Origin: Viola odorata | Taxonomy: Eukaryota; Streptophyta; Magnoliopsida; Malpighiales; Violaceae | Length of the DNA stretch: 64,000 bases | Assembly: GCA_963691705.1 (NCBI GenBank) | Contig: OY829537.1 | Span: forward strand, 51,312,304 to 51,376,303 | Direction: 5' to 3' | Part shown: positions 44,427 through 56,824 of the stretch, in pieces | How the letters are laid out: each line of letters begins with the position of its first letter | Position numbering within the stretch: position 1 is the first letter of the stretch | Program-made: the position numbers and the translations under genes | The notes under the pieces: generated by a model | What the model was told of the DNA's origin: nothing | Databases searched by the model: none | Seen by the model: only the letters and a program-made list of their open reading frames with translations

Positions 44427-45864
44427 TGCTACCTGAATTTTGACTTTTTCGTCACAACCTTTCCCATTTTATTGTTTGTCGCATTAATAGCTCGTGTACG
44501 TCAAATTTCTGTCAATTTTTGATCTTCGGCTATTTGTTTTAATATTCCACGTCATTTCATGTCTTTTTTAGTTTTTTCGTATTTTTACTGTCTTTTTCGC
44601 TCGAACTTCTATCGATACCGAGTAAATTTCCTCGGACCATAGATCGAGCGCGTTATTTCTTTAATTGACAATTATCTACTATTATTTTCTTTCGTGTCAT
44701 CTCATTTTGTTTTATTCAATTTACTTTGCTATAGCATTTATTTGTCGTTCGAACTTTTAAAGAGTAAATTCAAACCTTAAATCGAACTTTTTCTCTATTC
44801 ACTGATTACTATTTATTTTATTTTATTTTACTGCATGTTTTAGTATTTTCTGTTTGGGATTTTATTCATTTCAAGTGAGATTCCTCGTATTGATAGTTCG
44901 AACCAATTAAATAAATATTAAACATTTCCCAAAGGTCAACTTATCTTAGCCATTGATCAAGTGTTGACCTCTCTTTTCTCTTCATCCAACGACTCTCTAT
45001 TTAAGCATGAGGGTTCATGCATGCTCCTCTCCCCTGTTACTGCACTTCACATGCATTTAATGCATATTCGTTGTGCAACTGTACTACACGCCACCTCACA
45101 CCATATTTCGTTTTGCTTCTGCTTCTTTATTTGCATCATGTAGCACGTTGTCTTTTCCCTCTCTTCGCCCCTATAAATAGTGAGCACGCTCCTTCATTTC
45201 TCTTCACTAATACACGAACAACATCAAGCACACACTCTCTAAAATTAGTCTCTCTAGCTGCTCTCTTCAACGAAAGGTTGAAACTCATTTTCAAGCATTT
45301 AAAATCTCATTTTTTCAACGTTCTCTGCCAAATCTTTCAAGAATTTATTTGTTCATGTTTTGAGGAAGTTAATGGTTGCTTAGCTTTTAAATAAATTATG
45401 TTGTTGTTTTAAATTAATTACATAGTTTCATTTAATCGAATTGCTTGCCAATTCGGGTGAATTTCTAACTTTTTCTTAATTATTTTAATTTCATTTTTTA
45501 TTTAATTGAGCACTATTTCTTGGAATTAATTTGTTGTGATTATACTATTAAATTTCTGTGGTGACGACGGTCATTTTGATATATAAAAATCAAGTTTTCG
45601 TCACCGGATGACCGAACCTCGGTCGCTGGTAGTAGCTCCGGCGACACGAGGTGGGAGATGATGAACAAGAGAGAGTCCTTGCTCTCTCCATTTAAGTTTT
45701 GGCTTAGGCCGCGTAGGCGCAAGCAACAGTAGCAGCGCGCTGCGCGAGCACGCAAGGGAGGAAATACTAGGCCTCTAGCCCAGCGCATGAAGAGAGAAGA
45801 ATGGGCTACCTCGGCCCACCAACCCGTCAGCTGGGCTGGGCTGGGCTTAGCCCAGCTGTGGGCC
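44427..45864 (+). repeat. Divergent Ogre-type LTR, truncated on the right by the next element
   Basis: Starts TGCTACCTGAATTTTGAC, comparable with TGTTGATACCCGAATTTTGA of the other LTRs. Landmarks are in the same order: CTCGAACTTCTATCGATACC with GAGTAAATTTCCTCGGACCA (44600-44640), a TATA box TATAAATA at 45172-45179, then CGGTCGCTGGTAGTAGCTCC (45619), which matches CCGCCGGCAGTAGCGCCGGC near 56010. The element starting at 45865 cuts it off. Confidence 0.65.
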
Positions 45865-48794
45865 TGTTGATACCCGAATTTTGACGCCATTTTTAATTAA
45901 ATTTAGCATTCCGTCATTTTACTTAACTTACTATCATTTTTAATTAATTGACTGTCGTTAGCATTTTTAAAATTCTCATCGCATTTTATCATCGTCATTG
46001 TCATCGTCAGCGTTCAAAATCGCATTTTTAATTTTTCGTCACGTATTTTCATTATTATTATCATTAATATTTCGGCCTTAAAATTACATTTTTTAATTAT
46101 CCGTTAGTCGTTTGCTAGTTATTTCTTCATTTTAGGTCATCGCATGAAATTTAGAATTTTTAGTATTTTATCGCATTTTTTTGCATTTTTATTTTTTATT
46201 ATTATTTTGGTTCGAGCTTTTATTGGATCCGAGTAAGTTCGCTCGGACAATAGCTCGAACACAGAATTTTTTCCATCAACTAGTACCTACTCTTTTTTTC
46301 ATTCACGCCGACCAACAGCGTTTCGCGTAATTTTCATCATAACGTCATTTATTTTTCGTCCGAACATTTCATGTTTTCGAACGAGAAAATAAACACGTTA
46401 AACAAAAAATTCTCATCATTCGCTGTAGACGGTTAAACTCTCCTTATTTTTTTCTACGCGCTGGCACTTTCGGCTCGAAAATTCAGAACGTTTGTTCGCG
46501 AAAATGGCTCGAGGCCATTTAAATAGAATTAAAAGGGGACTTGATCATCACCGTTGATCTGTTTGACCAAGGAAAGTCAACCAGATCAACGGTTGACAAT
46601 TTAAGGTGCATGGTGCACATGCGCCGTAGGAGCGACGGGGCAGCGGAGCAAGCCATCGAGCTGCTTGCTCCCGTCGCTTCCTGTCCCTTCGAGCCATCAC
46701 CTCAGCTGCCTAGCTCCGCCACCTTGCAGCCCTAGCCCCGCCAGTGCACGCAGTCCTCCCTCCACGCGGGCCGCCACGCTTCCCGTCCACGCGATCGCAT
46801 GCCTATAAAAGGCGACTGCCATTCAATGAAAAAACCACGAATTCACACTCAAGCAGCCTTGCTTCTTCTCCCTCTTGATCGATAGCTCATGTAGAGCATC
46901 GATTGCCAAAGTTCAAGCTTTTCAGTAAGCAATTTTTCAAGCTTTTTCCTTCATTTCTTCATGCGTTTTCTTTCTTTAATTCGTTTAGTATCATTTTGAT
47001 CAAATAAATTGCTTGTTTTTATGCCAATAATCCATATGCATGTTGTAGATTAAATACATGCTTTTAATTTGATTAATCGTTAGATAAATCTTGCGAATTA
47101 ATTAGTTTTCGGTAATTATCATTTTTGTCATTTTTTTAAAATTAAACTCGGTACGGTGACTATTTTTTTCGTACTGTCACTTTAAAATTCTGTACCTATC
47201 AGCTGTTTAAATTCCTCATACTTAAATCTTTTGCAATTTACTTTCTGCAATTTAAATTCAGTCATTTAATTTACCGCCTATATGGTCGGTCGCATTTTTA
47301 ATTCTCGCAAATATCAACTGTTTAATTTTCTGCAATATCAACTGTTTAATTTTCTGCAATATCACCTGTTAATTTTCTACAAATCATCAACTGTTTTATT
47401 TTCTGCAAATCGTCAACTACTTAATTTCTTCAAATATCAAATCTTTGATTTTTCGTCAAATCATCACTTAAATTTTTCGTCAAATCAGCATTTAAATTCT
47501 CGCACTTATCAACTATCATCATTTAATTTTCACACTTATCAATTGTCATCATTTAATTTTTCGCACTTATCAATTGTCATCATTTAAATTCTCGCACGTA
47601 TCTAATCATCATTTAAATTTTTGCACTTATCAAATCATCATTTAATTTCTCGCATACGTCAAATCATCATTTAAATTTTCACACGCATTAAATCATCATT
47701 TAAATTTCTCGCACTTATCAACTGTCATCATATAAATTTCTCGCATGCAAAACATCATTTAAATTTTCCTGTACTCATCAAATCATCATTTAAATTTTCG
47801 TACTTATCAAATCATTATTTAATTTCTCGCATGCATCAAATCATCATTTAAATGTCAACTGTTATTTAAATTCTCGCATTCATAAATTGCTTATTTATTT
47901 TTCGAGCTATCACTAACACTCTCACTTTGTAGGTTTAAAATTCAAGCATCGCTCGAAAGTACGCCTTTTGTTCCTTTTTATTTATTCAATTCTTTCTGTA
48001 AATATTAATCGTACGCATGATATATAGAATTGCTAGGATTTAAAATCAACCCACATGAAAAACTTGTTTAAAGACTTGCTTAAAAATGCCATGTTCGTTT
48101 GATTTTACATTTTCACTTATGTTGACTGCATGTAGTTGGTGGCTTCGATCCCACATCAGCTTATCATTTCAAAACCTCTCATTTAAATCAGTACTCTGTT
48201 AAAACTATCCATGATAGAATCACGTAATAATTAATTTAATCATGCATAGTCCGATGATGAAATAGAGGGTGCTCATTCGGTCTTACGAAAATTCAGTCCC
48301 ATCACGCTACGGTCAGGAATAATCAATCGGTCTTGAAAATGGTAACCCCGTCCGAAAAGATTTTTAAAACGATAACCCCATCCAATGATTAATTATTCCT
48401 GAACAGTCGCGATCATGAAAAAGACCAAAGTGACGATTCCTCTAAGGACCTCCTTTCAAAATGCATTTTATCAAACACCTTCTTAAACACCTCTCATCAA
48501 CCGGTAACTATTTTTCGGATGTGACTCGGGTGCCTAACACCTTCTCGAGTCCATAATACGACCCCGAACATTTGTCTGGGGTTTAGACCCTTTTTTGTGC
48601 CTTTAGTTTTTTAGTTTTTGTTTATTTATTTATTATATTTTATGCCATGACGATTAAGGTTCCCTAACCTAGAGACAAAATTAGGGTGGCTGCTTCATTG
48701 CATGTTGCGAGGCGTCCCTTTTACGCCGAGCATCGTAAGGTCTCAAGTTCGTCGTACACTCGCGAATTTTTCGTTAAATTTTCGGGGCGCGACA
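45865..48794 (+). repeat. Ogre-like 5' LTR 1 (about 2.9 kb)
   Basis: Starts TGTTGATACCCGAATTTTGA and ends GCGCGACA. TATA box TATAAAA at 46804-46810. An inverted repeat (ACCGTTGATCTG ... CAGATCAACGGT) lies at about 46550-46596. An AT-rich degenerate tandem region lies at about 47290-47890. The same landmarks in the same order occur in 54601-58778. Confidence 0.85.
47290..47890 (+). repeat. AT-rich degenerate tandem repeats in LTR 1
   Basis: Short units of roughly 25-30 bases built on TATCAACTGTTTAATTTTCTGC and then TCATCATTTAAATT...CGCAC. The unit length is not constant. The position matches the larger arrays of LTR 2. Confidence 0.8.
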
Positions 48795-48797
48795 GTT

Positions 48798-48815
48798 TGG
48801 CGACTTCACTAGGGA
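48798..48815 (+). promoter_or_regulatory. Primer binding site, tRNA-Arg type, Ogre-like element 1
   Basis: TGGCGACTTCACTAGGGA begins three bases after the LTR end. It matches the complement of the 3' end of plant tRNA-Arg(ACG), as I recall it, with two differences; Ogre elements use tRNA-Arg. Confidence 0.65.
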
Positions 48816-49339
48816 ATTTAAGGTCGGAGCCGGTTTCATTTTTTGAGAGGTGTTTATTTGTCTATTTACCTGCTTTGATAAATTGCTGATTTGTTTATTT
48901 ATTTGCTTTGATATCAATTGTCATATGCATTTCATAGTGCCCTACACCCCGGGGACAATTACCAAATTAGGAGGGTAGTAGTGATGTCCTAGGACACATG
49001 TCCTGGGTAGTGTTCACCAATCCCAACTCGGATGAACCCCTAGAGATAGACAAAAGGTTACACGATTTCACAAGGAATCGGGACACTGGACGACACTTTA
49101 GGGACCTTTTCATGGTATCATCTGGGAACCGTTCAAGCCAGTTAGAAAAGTCAGAATCAGAACCCCAGCACGTGCATCATGATTATATCTGCTTTGTCGT
49201 GGCTCTATTTATCGTGTTGCCATGATTTCCATTTGTCATGACTTTTCTTTTATACGAACTGTAAATTTCTTACTCGTACAGATTACTTGGCACTTAAAAT
49301 TTTATTTTTGTCCCACATGACCCATTTTGCTCATTCGAT
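48816..49339 (+). other. Leader of Ogre-like element 1
   Basis: About 520 bases between primer site and ORF1. It contains CCTAGGACACATGTCCTGGG, a near-palindrome (about 48988-49007) also present in the second element. Non-coding. Confidence 0.6.
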
Positions 49340-50610
49340 ATGTCAGCACCTACACTACTTTCACTTGATATTTTCGGGGGACGAAGTTTCGACGATAAGG
49401 CCGCACGAGGAGACTTGTTGGAACTTGGGTTCACCCCTGACATCACCACTAAGGTCAAAGTAGAAGTCGTAGATTTTGACTAGGATTCAAAATTTGAGAA
49501 GTGAGTTGACTCAAGAGGAGGAGACACAGTTTGAATGTAGTTACGGAAAGCTACTAACCCTGGTTGATGTGAAAACTGATTGGGGTTACATCCGAGCAGC
49601 CCTAAAATTCTGGGATCCCTATTATCGGTGCTTCTCTTTCTACAAAGGGATAGACTTGACCCCCACACTGGAGGAATACCCAGCGCTGATGTGCTTCACA
49701 TATCCTATATCGGCCATATACCAGAATGTTCGACTCGACTCCTCGAGTGTCAGAAGAAGGCTTGATAAGTTGTTAGGGATCACTACTCGTGTCCGAGAAG
49801 GTGACTACTTCTGGTGTTGGTCAGATATTGAGGCACGATTTCAGTTGTCTAACGGGGAAAAGCGCTTAAGGATTCTGGCTTTCGCCATCGTAGGATTCGT
49901 CCTTTTCCCTAAAATGAAGAATGCCATCGATTTTGCAACAGCTAATGTCTTTTACGAGATGGAGGCAAACACCATCAATCCTACAACAACCATCTTGGTC
50001 GAGACCTTTCGCTCTTTGGACTCTTGCAAAAGAAAAGGGAAAGGGAGACTTACCTATTGCACCTAGTTATTGACAGTATGGATGGTCAGCCACTTCAAAC
50101 AGACTCCAGATCAGTCCATATTCTTTGCAAGCTACATAAGACTGTGTCTTTTACTCAGAGTTATCAACGTAACGACCACAGATAAATAGGAAATGGTGAA
50201 TAAGGATGTCTGGATCGACAGATTCATAAACCTCTCGGGAGAAGACTTCAGTTGGCACGCCAAATGGTTGTAGGCCTCTGATCCCATTGTCTACTGCGGA
50301 CCCCTACCTTGGGTTCCTTTGATCGGAGCATGGGGGTGCGCTCACTATTGCCCCGCCCTCGTCCTCAGACAGTTTTGCATCAAGCAAGTAATCCCCGTGA
50401 CATTCGGTATGACAAGATCAAACCTGCCACACACCGGAGAAAATCAAAACATTCAACTGTACGCCCAAGACTGGGCATACCTCTTTTGTTTCAAAGGATG
50501 CGTCACCCATGTGGCAACGATACCGGAATATCCACAGTGGAGGTTAAGACGAGTCAACGACAATGTCTTACCTCGCCCGGAAAATCAAAAACCGATGGAA
50601 GAAGAAGAAG
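49340..50610 (+). pseudogene. Ogre ORF1 (DUF7745-like), element 1, broken
   Basis: ATG 49340 (MSAPTLLSLDIFGGRSFDD). The family is the extra ORF upstream of gag in Ogre elements, with RFWDP-like (KFWDPYYRCFSF), TPTLEEYPALM, FWCWSDIEARFQLS and GAWGCAHYCPALVLRQF motifs. A deletion of five bases near 49480 shifts the frame, then TAG 50064-50066 (CAG in element 2), TAG near 50186 and TAG near 50271 interrupt it. The coiled-coil C-terminus seen in element 2 is missing because of the deletion that joins ORF1 to the post-protease region near 50610. Function of Ogre ORF1 is unknown. Confidence 0.8.
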
Positions 50611-51245
50611 GCTTCGTGCCTTTGCATCAGTGCCTCAAGTACGTTAAAGACAATGCCCTCGTCACGATAAAGGCAGAAGAAGCCTTGATCTTGGCCAAAC
50701 ATTCATCCGTGCCTTACATCGAGACTGCTGAAACCTTGGAGAGCTCTTTTCAAGCCTTCGAAATCGTCAATGCGGATTGGATCGAGGAAAGATCCCCCAT
50801 TTTTGAAGCCTCAAACTCTGAAATGGCCGAAGCAACCACTAAGTTAATACTAGAGGGAAATCTCCAACTGGGAAAGTGGCTCGGCGCCGAGTTACAACGG
50901 TCAAAAGGTTGGGCATCTCCAAAGAGCTTCGGAGACCGCTTTGGTTTAGGGTACCAACCCAGCGAGGCCGATTTTGCCAAAATTGCCCAAGAAAAGAAAG
51001 AAAAGCAGTTGGCTAAGCTATTTGGACGTTTTACGCCAATTGGTAAAATGCAGATCCCCCATATCAGAACCACGTTCCCCTTCACAGCTGAAACAATCAA
51101 TGGCAGTCCGATCGGTGTATCAGACCTCCGTATTTGCACTCTGGGAGAAGAAGAATCATCGTCTAGTTCAGTCATTTTTGTAAAGATGACAGGGGAGTTT
51201 ATGTGCAACTGGACCATCACCATGCTTCCGGATGTCTCTCCGTAA
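50611..51245 (+). pseudogene. Ogre post-protease segment, element 1
   Basis: Open from the deletion junction: CLKYVKDNALVTIKAEEALI, FGLGYQPSEADF, IPHIRTTFPF and WTITMLPDVSP are typical of the region between the Ogre protease and RT. It is fused in frame to ORF1 by deletion of gag and the protease core. It ends with TAA 51243-51245, immediately before the intron-like gap. Confidence 0.72.
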
Positions 51246-51390
51246 TTACTCCTTTTAGAAAAAATATATGTTTGCACGTTTTCGTACGAAAACGTTTTTG
51301 TAGGAACTCACGTTCCCCTTTTGTTAAAAATCAATATATATGCAATTTTCATTTTACGCATCTCTTCTTTTTTGCATTTTTATTTTCAGG
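51246..51390 (+). other. Probable pol intron (3' part), Ogre-like element 1
   Basis: AT-rich gap ending in a pyrimidine-rich TTTTTATTTTCAG before GATGAA. Ogre elements are known to splice out an intron between protease and RT regions. The donor is not certain; GTAGGAAC at about 51300 is one candidate. The same sequence recurs at 63845-63994. Confidence 0.55.
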
Positions 51391-52128
51391 ATGAATATTA
51401 GTTCGGATTGCCTTGATAAAACCTATGTCTTTATTGGTGAAGAAATTATCATCACAACCGAAGACAAGGTCGAAATCCCCTGCGAATTGGCCTGTTTACT
51501 GGAAAGTTCAGAAAAGGAAATAACCCCTCATCGGGAGGAATTGGAAGAAGTAAATTTAGGGGCAAGCAATGAGAATCAGAGACTAGTTAGGATCGGAACT
51601 ACCATGGACACGACACAGAGAGGAAGATTGATCTCCCTTCTCAAAAACTACTCAGACGTATTCGCATGGTCATACAAGGATATGTCGGGTCTCGACCCTG
51701 GGATAGTTGAGCATGACATCGCGTTGCCCTTTCGCGGTGTGGGGAATCGACATCATCGACCAAATTCGTCTGAAAGCCTCTAATGGCCATCGCTTCATCC
51801 TCGTGGCAATCGGTTACTTCACCAAGTAGGTAGAAGCAGCCTCTTACTCTAACATCACTCAGAAAATAACCATACGATTCATCGAGAAAAACATCATTTG
51901 TCGTCATGGAGTCCCGGAAATGATCATCACGGACAACGACACTAATCTAAATGGGAAAATGATCGACGGTCTTTGCCAACTTTGGAAGGTGAAGCATCGA
52001 AACTCTTCACCATATCATCCAAAAATGAATGGCGTAGTCGAGGCAGCAAACAAAAACTTGAAGAAGATCATCCAAAAAATGGTGGTCACTCACAAGGATT
52101 GGCATGACATGCTTCCGTCCGTTCGCAT
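51391..52128 (+). pseudogene. Ogre pol start fused to integrase core by deletion
   Basis: Begins MNISSDCLDKTYVF; the stretch to FAWSYKDMSGLDPGIVEHDI is the N-terminal part of Ogre RT. Near 51725-51745 it jumps to integrase (GIDIIDQIRLKASNGHRFIL), with FTK then a stop in place of Trp (about 51828), HGVPEMIITDND (second Asp) and MNGVVEAANKN (Glu). The frame changes at the junction. RT core and both RNase H regions are lost. It stops near 52128. Confidence 0.78.
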
Positions 52129-54600
52129 TTTTGTCCAACAGTAAACGACTTATGAGAAAGCAACTTATCGTGATGGGCCTTGGTCTTGCCCTTGTAAATT
52201 AATGCATTCTCATAGGCGTCATCTCGCAGCTCCTCCAATTCTTGTATCTACAAGCGTCGATGTTGACCAGCTTCACCGATATCCATATTAACCTTACGGA
52301 TGGCCCAGAACACCTTAAGCTCGATCTCCACCGGTAGGTGGCAAGGTTTGCCATAAACAAGACGATAGGGTGTCATACCGATAGGGGTTTTGAATGCGGT
52401 GCAGTAGGCCCAAAAAGCATCGTCCAATTTCAAGCTTCAGTCTTTCCTAGACTGATTGACATTCTTCTCCATGATTGATTTAATCTCGTGATTAGATACT
52501 TCAGCCTGGCCGTTGGTTTGTGGATGGTATACCGTAGATACTCAGTGGGTGACGTCGTACTTGGTGAGGAGGTTGGCCACGATGTGATTGCAGAAGTGGG
52601 TACCACGGTCGCTGATGAGTGCTCGCGGGGTACCAAACCTGTTAAAAATATTAGTCCTGGGGAAATTCACAACAACTTTAGAATCGTCAGTCCTGGTCGC
52701 CTTGGCCTCGACCCATTTAGAAACATAATCAACCGCAAGTAAAATATAAATGTTACCTAACGAGTTAGGGAATGGTCCCATGAAATCGATGCCTAGATGT
52801 CAAAATTTTCACAAGCAAGAATACTAGTAAGGGGAATCTAATTTCGGACAGCGATATTACTAGTCATTTGACAGCGAGGGCATTCTGCACAGAATATGTA
52901 ATTATCCTTGAAGATGGAGGGCCAAAAGAAACCAGCCTCTAGAACTTTCAGGGCTATCTTCTTGGTGCCAAAGTGGCCTCTTTCAGTCATGGAATGGCAG
53001 AACTTAAGGATGGAGGGTACTTCGTTGAGTGTCACACAACGCCTAATGATTTTGTCAGAGCAATGCTTCTAGAGGTATGGGTTGTCCCAGACATAGTACT
53101 TCGCTTACTTCCTGATCTGATGCCGCTCTAAGGCTGTGGAATCTGCAGGGAAAGAACTAGTAGCGCAAAAGTTAGCGATGTCAGAAAACCATATGAATTG
53201 AGCAGCATGGGCTAGACACAGGTGTTCATCTGGGAAAGTATCTCGAATGGGCATCGGTGCGTGGTTCTTTTTCAGCGGGAGTCAGCTGAGGTGGTCGGCG
53301 ACCTGATTTTCAGTACCCTTCTTGTCCTTGATATCGATGTCGAATTCTTAGAGCAAGAGGATCCATCGTATGAGGTGAGGCTTGGCGTCGACCTTGGTTA
53401 AGAGGCATCGAAGAGTTGTATGATCAGAGTAAACAGTGACTTTAGTGCCTAGAAGATACTAACGAAATTTATCTAAAGAGAAAACATCTGCTAAAAGCTC
53501 TTTTTCAGTGGTGGTATAGTTTTGCCGTGTCTCGTCTAATACCTTCGAGGCATAGTAAATCACATAGGTCTCCCGGTCCTTCTTCTAGCCCAGTACGACT
53601 CCTAGTGCGGTGTTACTAGCGTCGCATATAATCTCAAAGGGGAGGTTCCAGTCAATAGCTCAAATGATAGGGGAAGAGGTGAGCTTCTCCTTGATGGTAT
53701 CGAACGAGGTTGCCTTCAATTTTGAGCTCACGTCAAAATTGAAGGCAACGTCTTTCTGCAAGAGTTGGCACATAGGCTGGGTAATTTTGGAGAAGTCCTT
53801 GATGAACCTCCTGTAAAAACTTTCATGACCAAAGAAGGAGTGCACCTCGCGCACACAAGTGGGGTAAGTTAAAGACTCTATAACCTCGATTTTGGCTTTA
53901 TCAACCTCAATACCCTTACGAGAGATGATATGCCCTAAGATGAGGCCTCGGTCGACCATAAAGTGACACTTCTCAAAGTTTAAGACAAGATTAGTTTCTA
54001 CACATTGTTGTAAAACTTTCTACAAATTGGTTAGACATTTAGGAAAAGAATTATCATAAATAGTAAAGTCGTCCATAAATACCTCAATGTCATTCTCCAT
54101 AAACTCTGAGAAGATACTAACCATGCAACGCTGAAAGGTGGCGGGTGCGTTGCAAAGACCAAAATGCATCCTTCTGTAGGCAAAAGTACCGAAGGGGCAG
54201 GTGAAAGTAGTCTTCTCCTAATCCTCGAGCGTTATTAGAATTTGGTGGAAGCCAGAGTATCTATCCAAACAACAATAATGTGTCTTGCCCACGAGGCGTT
54301 CCAGCATCTGATCAATGAAAATGAGAGGGAAGTGATCCTTCCTAGTTTCAGCGTTCAACCTGCGGTAGTCAATACAAATACACTAGTCGTTCTGGATTCT
54401 TGTGAAGATCAATTCACCATTCTGGTCGGTGGTGATGGTGATACCGGTCTTCTTGGGGATGACTTGAACGGGGCTCACCCACGTGCTATTGGAGATGGGG
54501 TAGATGACACCAGTGTCTAATAGCTTGAGTATTTCCTTCTTCACCACTTTCATCATAGGTGGATTCAGACGACGTTGAGGTTGGTAGACCAATTTGCTGG
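52129..54600 (-). pseudogene. Athila pol fragment, reversed, many stops
   Basis: On the minus strand from 54600: RT start (YQPQRRLNPPMM, STWVSPVQVIPKK), RT core with FMDDF (near 54070), RNase H (CDASNT, TEKEL, YSDHT), integrase zinc region (GHFGTKK ... CAECPRCQ, 52838-53035), integrase core ([18 protein letters not shown]) and the C-terminal part (ELEELRDDAYENAL) to about 52129. More than ten stops interrupt it. The right end is cut by the LTR at 54601 inside the RT; the gag should lie beyond that element, outside the window. It is not the same copy as the Athila element on the left. Confidence 0.82.
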
Positions 54601-56458
54601 TGTTGATACCCGAATTTTGACGTCATTTTTACTTAATTTTAGCATTCCTGTTATTTAGTTAATTTACAGTCATTTTCAGTTGATTTACTGTCACTAGCAT
54701 TTTTAAGTGTTTCGTTGCATTTTAACATCATCGTTAGCATCGTCAGCTTTCGAAATCGTATTTTTAATTTTTCGGCACGTATTTTCATTATTATTATCGT
54801 TATTACTTTTATCCTTAAAAATCATATTTTTAATTATCCGGCAGTCGTTTGCTAGTTTTTTCTTCGTTTTAGGTCGTCACATGAATTTTAGGATTTTTAA
54901 TATTTTAGCGCATTTTTTAGTATTTTTATTATTTCATTAATATTTTCGTTCGAGCTTTTATTGGACCCGAGTAAGTTCGCTCGGACAATAGCTTGACTTT
55001 AAAATGTTTTCCATCAACTAGTTGCTAGCTTTTTTCTGCTCGCAACGGTCTACAGCGTTTCGTGTAATTTTCGACGTAAGATTTTTATTTTTCCGTTCGC
55101 GCGTTTCACGCTTTTGAACGAGAAAATAAACGCGCTAAGCGGAAAATTTTCATTATTCGCTGTATACGGTTAGACTCGTCGTATTTTTCTCTACGCGCAG
55201 GTACTATCGGTTCGAAAAGTCTGAACGATTGCTCGCGGGACTCGGCTTGAGGCCATTTAAATAAGACTAAAAGGGCCTTTGATCTCAACCGTTGATCTGG
55301 TCAACCATGAAAAGTCAACCAGATCAACGGTTGACCATTTAAGTGCATGGTGCACATGCACCGTACGCACGAACCAGCAGCGGAGCAGGCCACCAAGCAG
55401 CCTGCTCCCGTCGCCTCCAAGCCGTTTCCCGTCCCATCCACCATCATCACGGCGACCTAGACCTGCCACCTCGACGTCGTAGACCCGCCACCATGACAAG
55501 AACAGCCACCACGCGCAGCCCCGCATCTCCCTCCTCACGCGATCTTCGGCTATAAATAGCAAGCATTCCCTTCGAATAAACGGCACCAATTCAGCAAGAA
55601 AAGCTTGCTCTCTCTCCCTCTTGATCAGCTTGCTCATTTAGAGCGACAATCGCCCAGTTCAAAGTTTGAAACGTGAGCTTTCTCTCTCTAGCTCATTTTC
55701 AGTTTTTGAGCAAGTTTTTTCTTTAATTTCGTTTAGCTTGTTCTTGAGCAAATAAATTACCTTCTTTTATGCCATTAATTCACATACATGATGTAGATTA
55801 AATACACGTTTTCAATTTTAAAAATCGTTGGCTAGATTGTGCGAATTAATTAGTTTTCGATAATTAACAATTTTGTCATTTTTTCGAAATTAAACTCAGT
55901 GTGTTTTGAAATAAAATTCGAGCTTCGTACAGTCGAGACGCCATCGAGGAGATGAGCGTCTCGGTATGAAGAACGCAAGAAACGGACAAGGCTAGCCAGA
56001 CCTTGGCCGCCGGCAGTAGCGCCGGCGACCAAGGAAGAAGATGAACAGTGCTATGTCTCGGTACTGTTCACGTGTGCATGGGTGATCCATCACCGTTTAA
56101 ATGATTTCCTTAGGCCAGCCACTATTCCTGGCCCATTTCAATTTTTCCTTTCCTTTTTAAATCAGGCCCAGCCCATTTTCAATTCTTTCCGAGACTTCGG
56201 ATCACGCTTTTCCGTAAAAATAATTCGTATGCTTCGTATGATTATTTTTTGTGCTATCAACTGTTTAATTTTCTGTACTTATCAACTGTTTAAATTATTC
56301 GCACTTTAAATTTCCGCAATTTACTTTCGGCAATTTAAATTCAATTATTCATTTTACCGCCTACATGGTCGGTCGCATTTTAATTCTCGTAAATATCAAC
56401 TGCTTTAATTTTTCGCAAACTGCTGGAAATTCTTCCGCAATATCAACTGTTTTATTTT

Positions 56459-56700
56459 CTGCAAATATCAATTGTTTATTTTCTGCAAATATCAATTGTT
56501 TTATTTTCTGCAAATATCAATTGTTTATTTTCTGCAAATATCAATTGTTTATTTTCTGCAAATATCAATTGTTTTATTTTCTGCAAATATCAATTGTTTA
56601 TTTTCTGCAAATATCAATTCTTTATTTTCTGCAAATATCAATTGTTTTATCTTCTGCAAATATCAAACTGTTTATTTCCTGCAAACATCAACTGTTTTAA
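56459..56700 (+). repeat. 24/25-bp tandem array in LTR 2
   Basis: About ten copies of a unit like CTGCAAATATCAATTGTTTA followed by TTTT; the T-run varies by one base. The repetitive ORFs across it are accidental. Confidence 0.93.
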
Positions 56701-56824
56701 TTTCCGCACTTATCATACTGCTGGAAATCCTTCCGCAAATATCAACTGTTTACTTTCTGCAAATTATCAAACTGTTTTAAATCCCTGTGAATCGTCAACT
56801 ACAATCAATTTTTCTGCACTTCTC

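Larger units (their letters stand above)
45865..52128 (+). mobile_element. Ogre-like element 1, internally deleted, right end missing
   Basis: 5' LTR, tRNA-Arg-type primer site, leader, the extra ORF before gag, a post-protease piece, an intron-like gap, the start of pol, and an integrase core. Two deletions remove gag plus the protease core (junction near 50610) and RT plus RNase H (junction near 51740). It ends near 52128 against a reversed Athila fragment, so no 3' LTR or target duplication can be shown. It appears to have inserted into the LTR at 44427. Confidence 0.8.
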
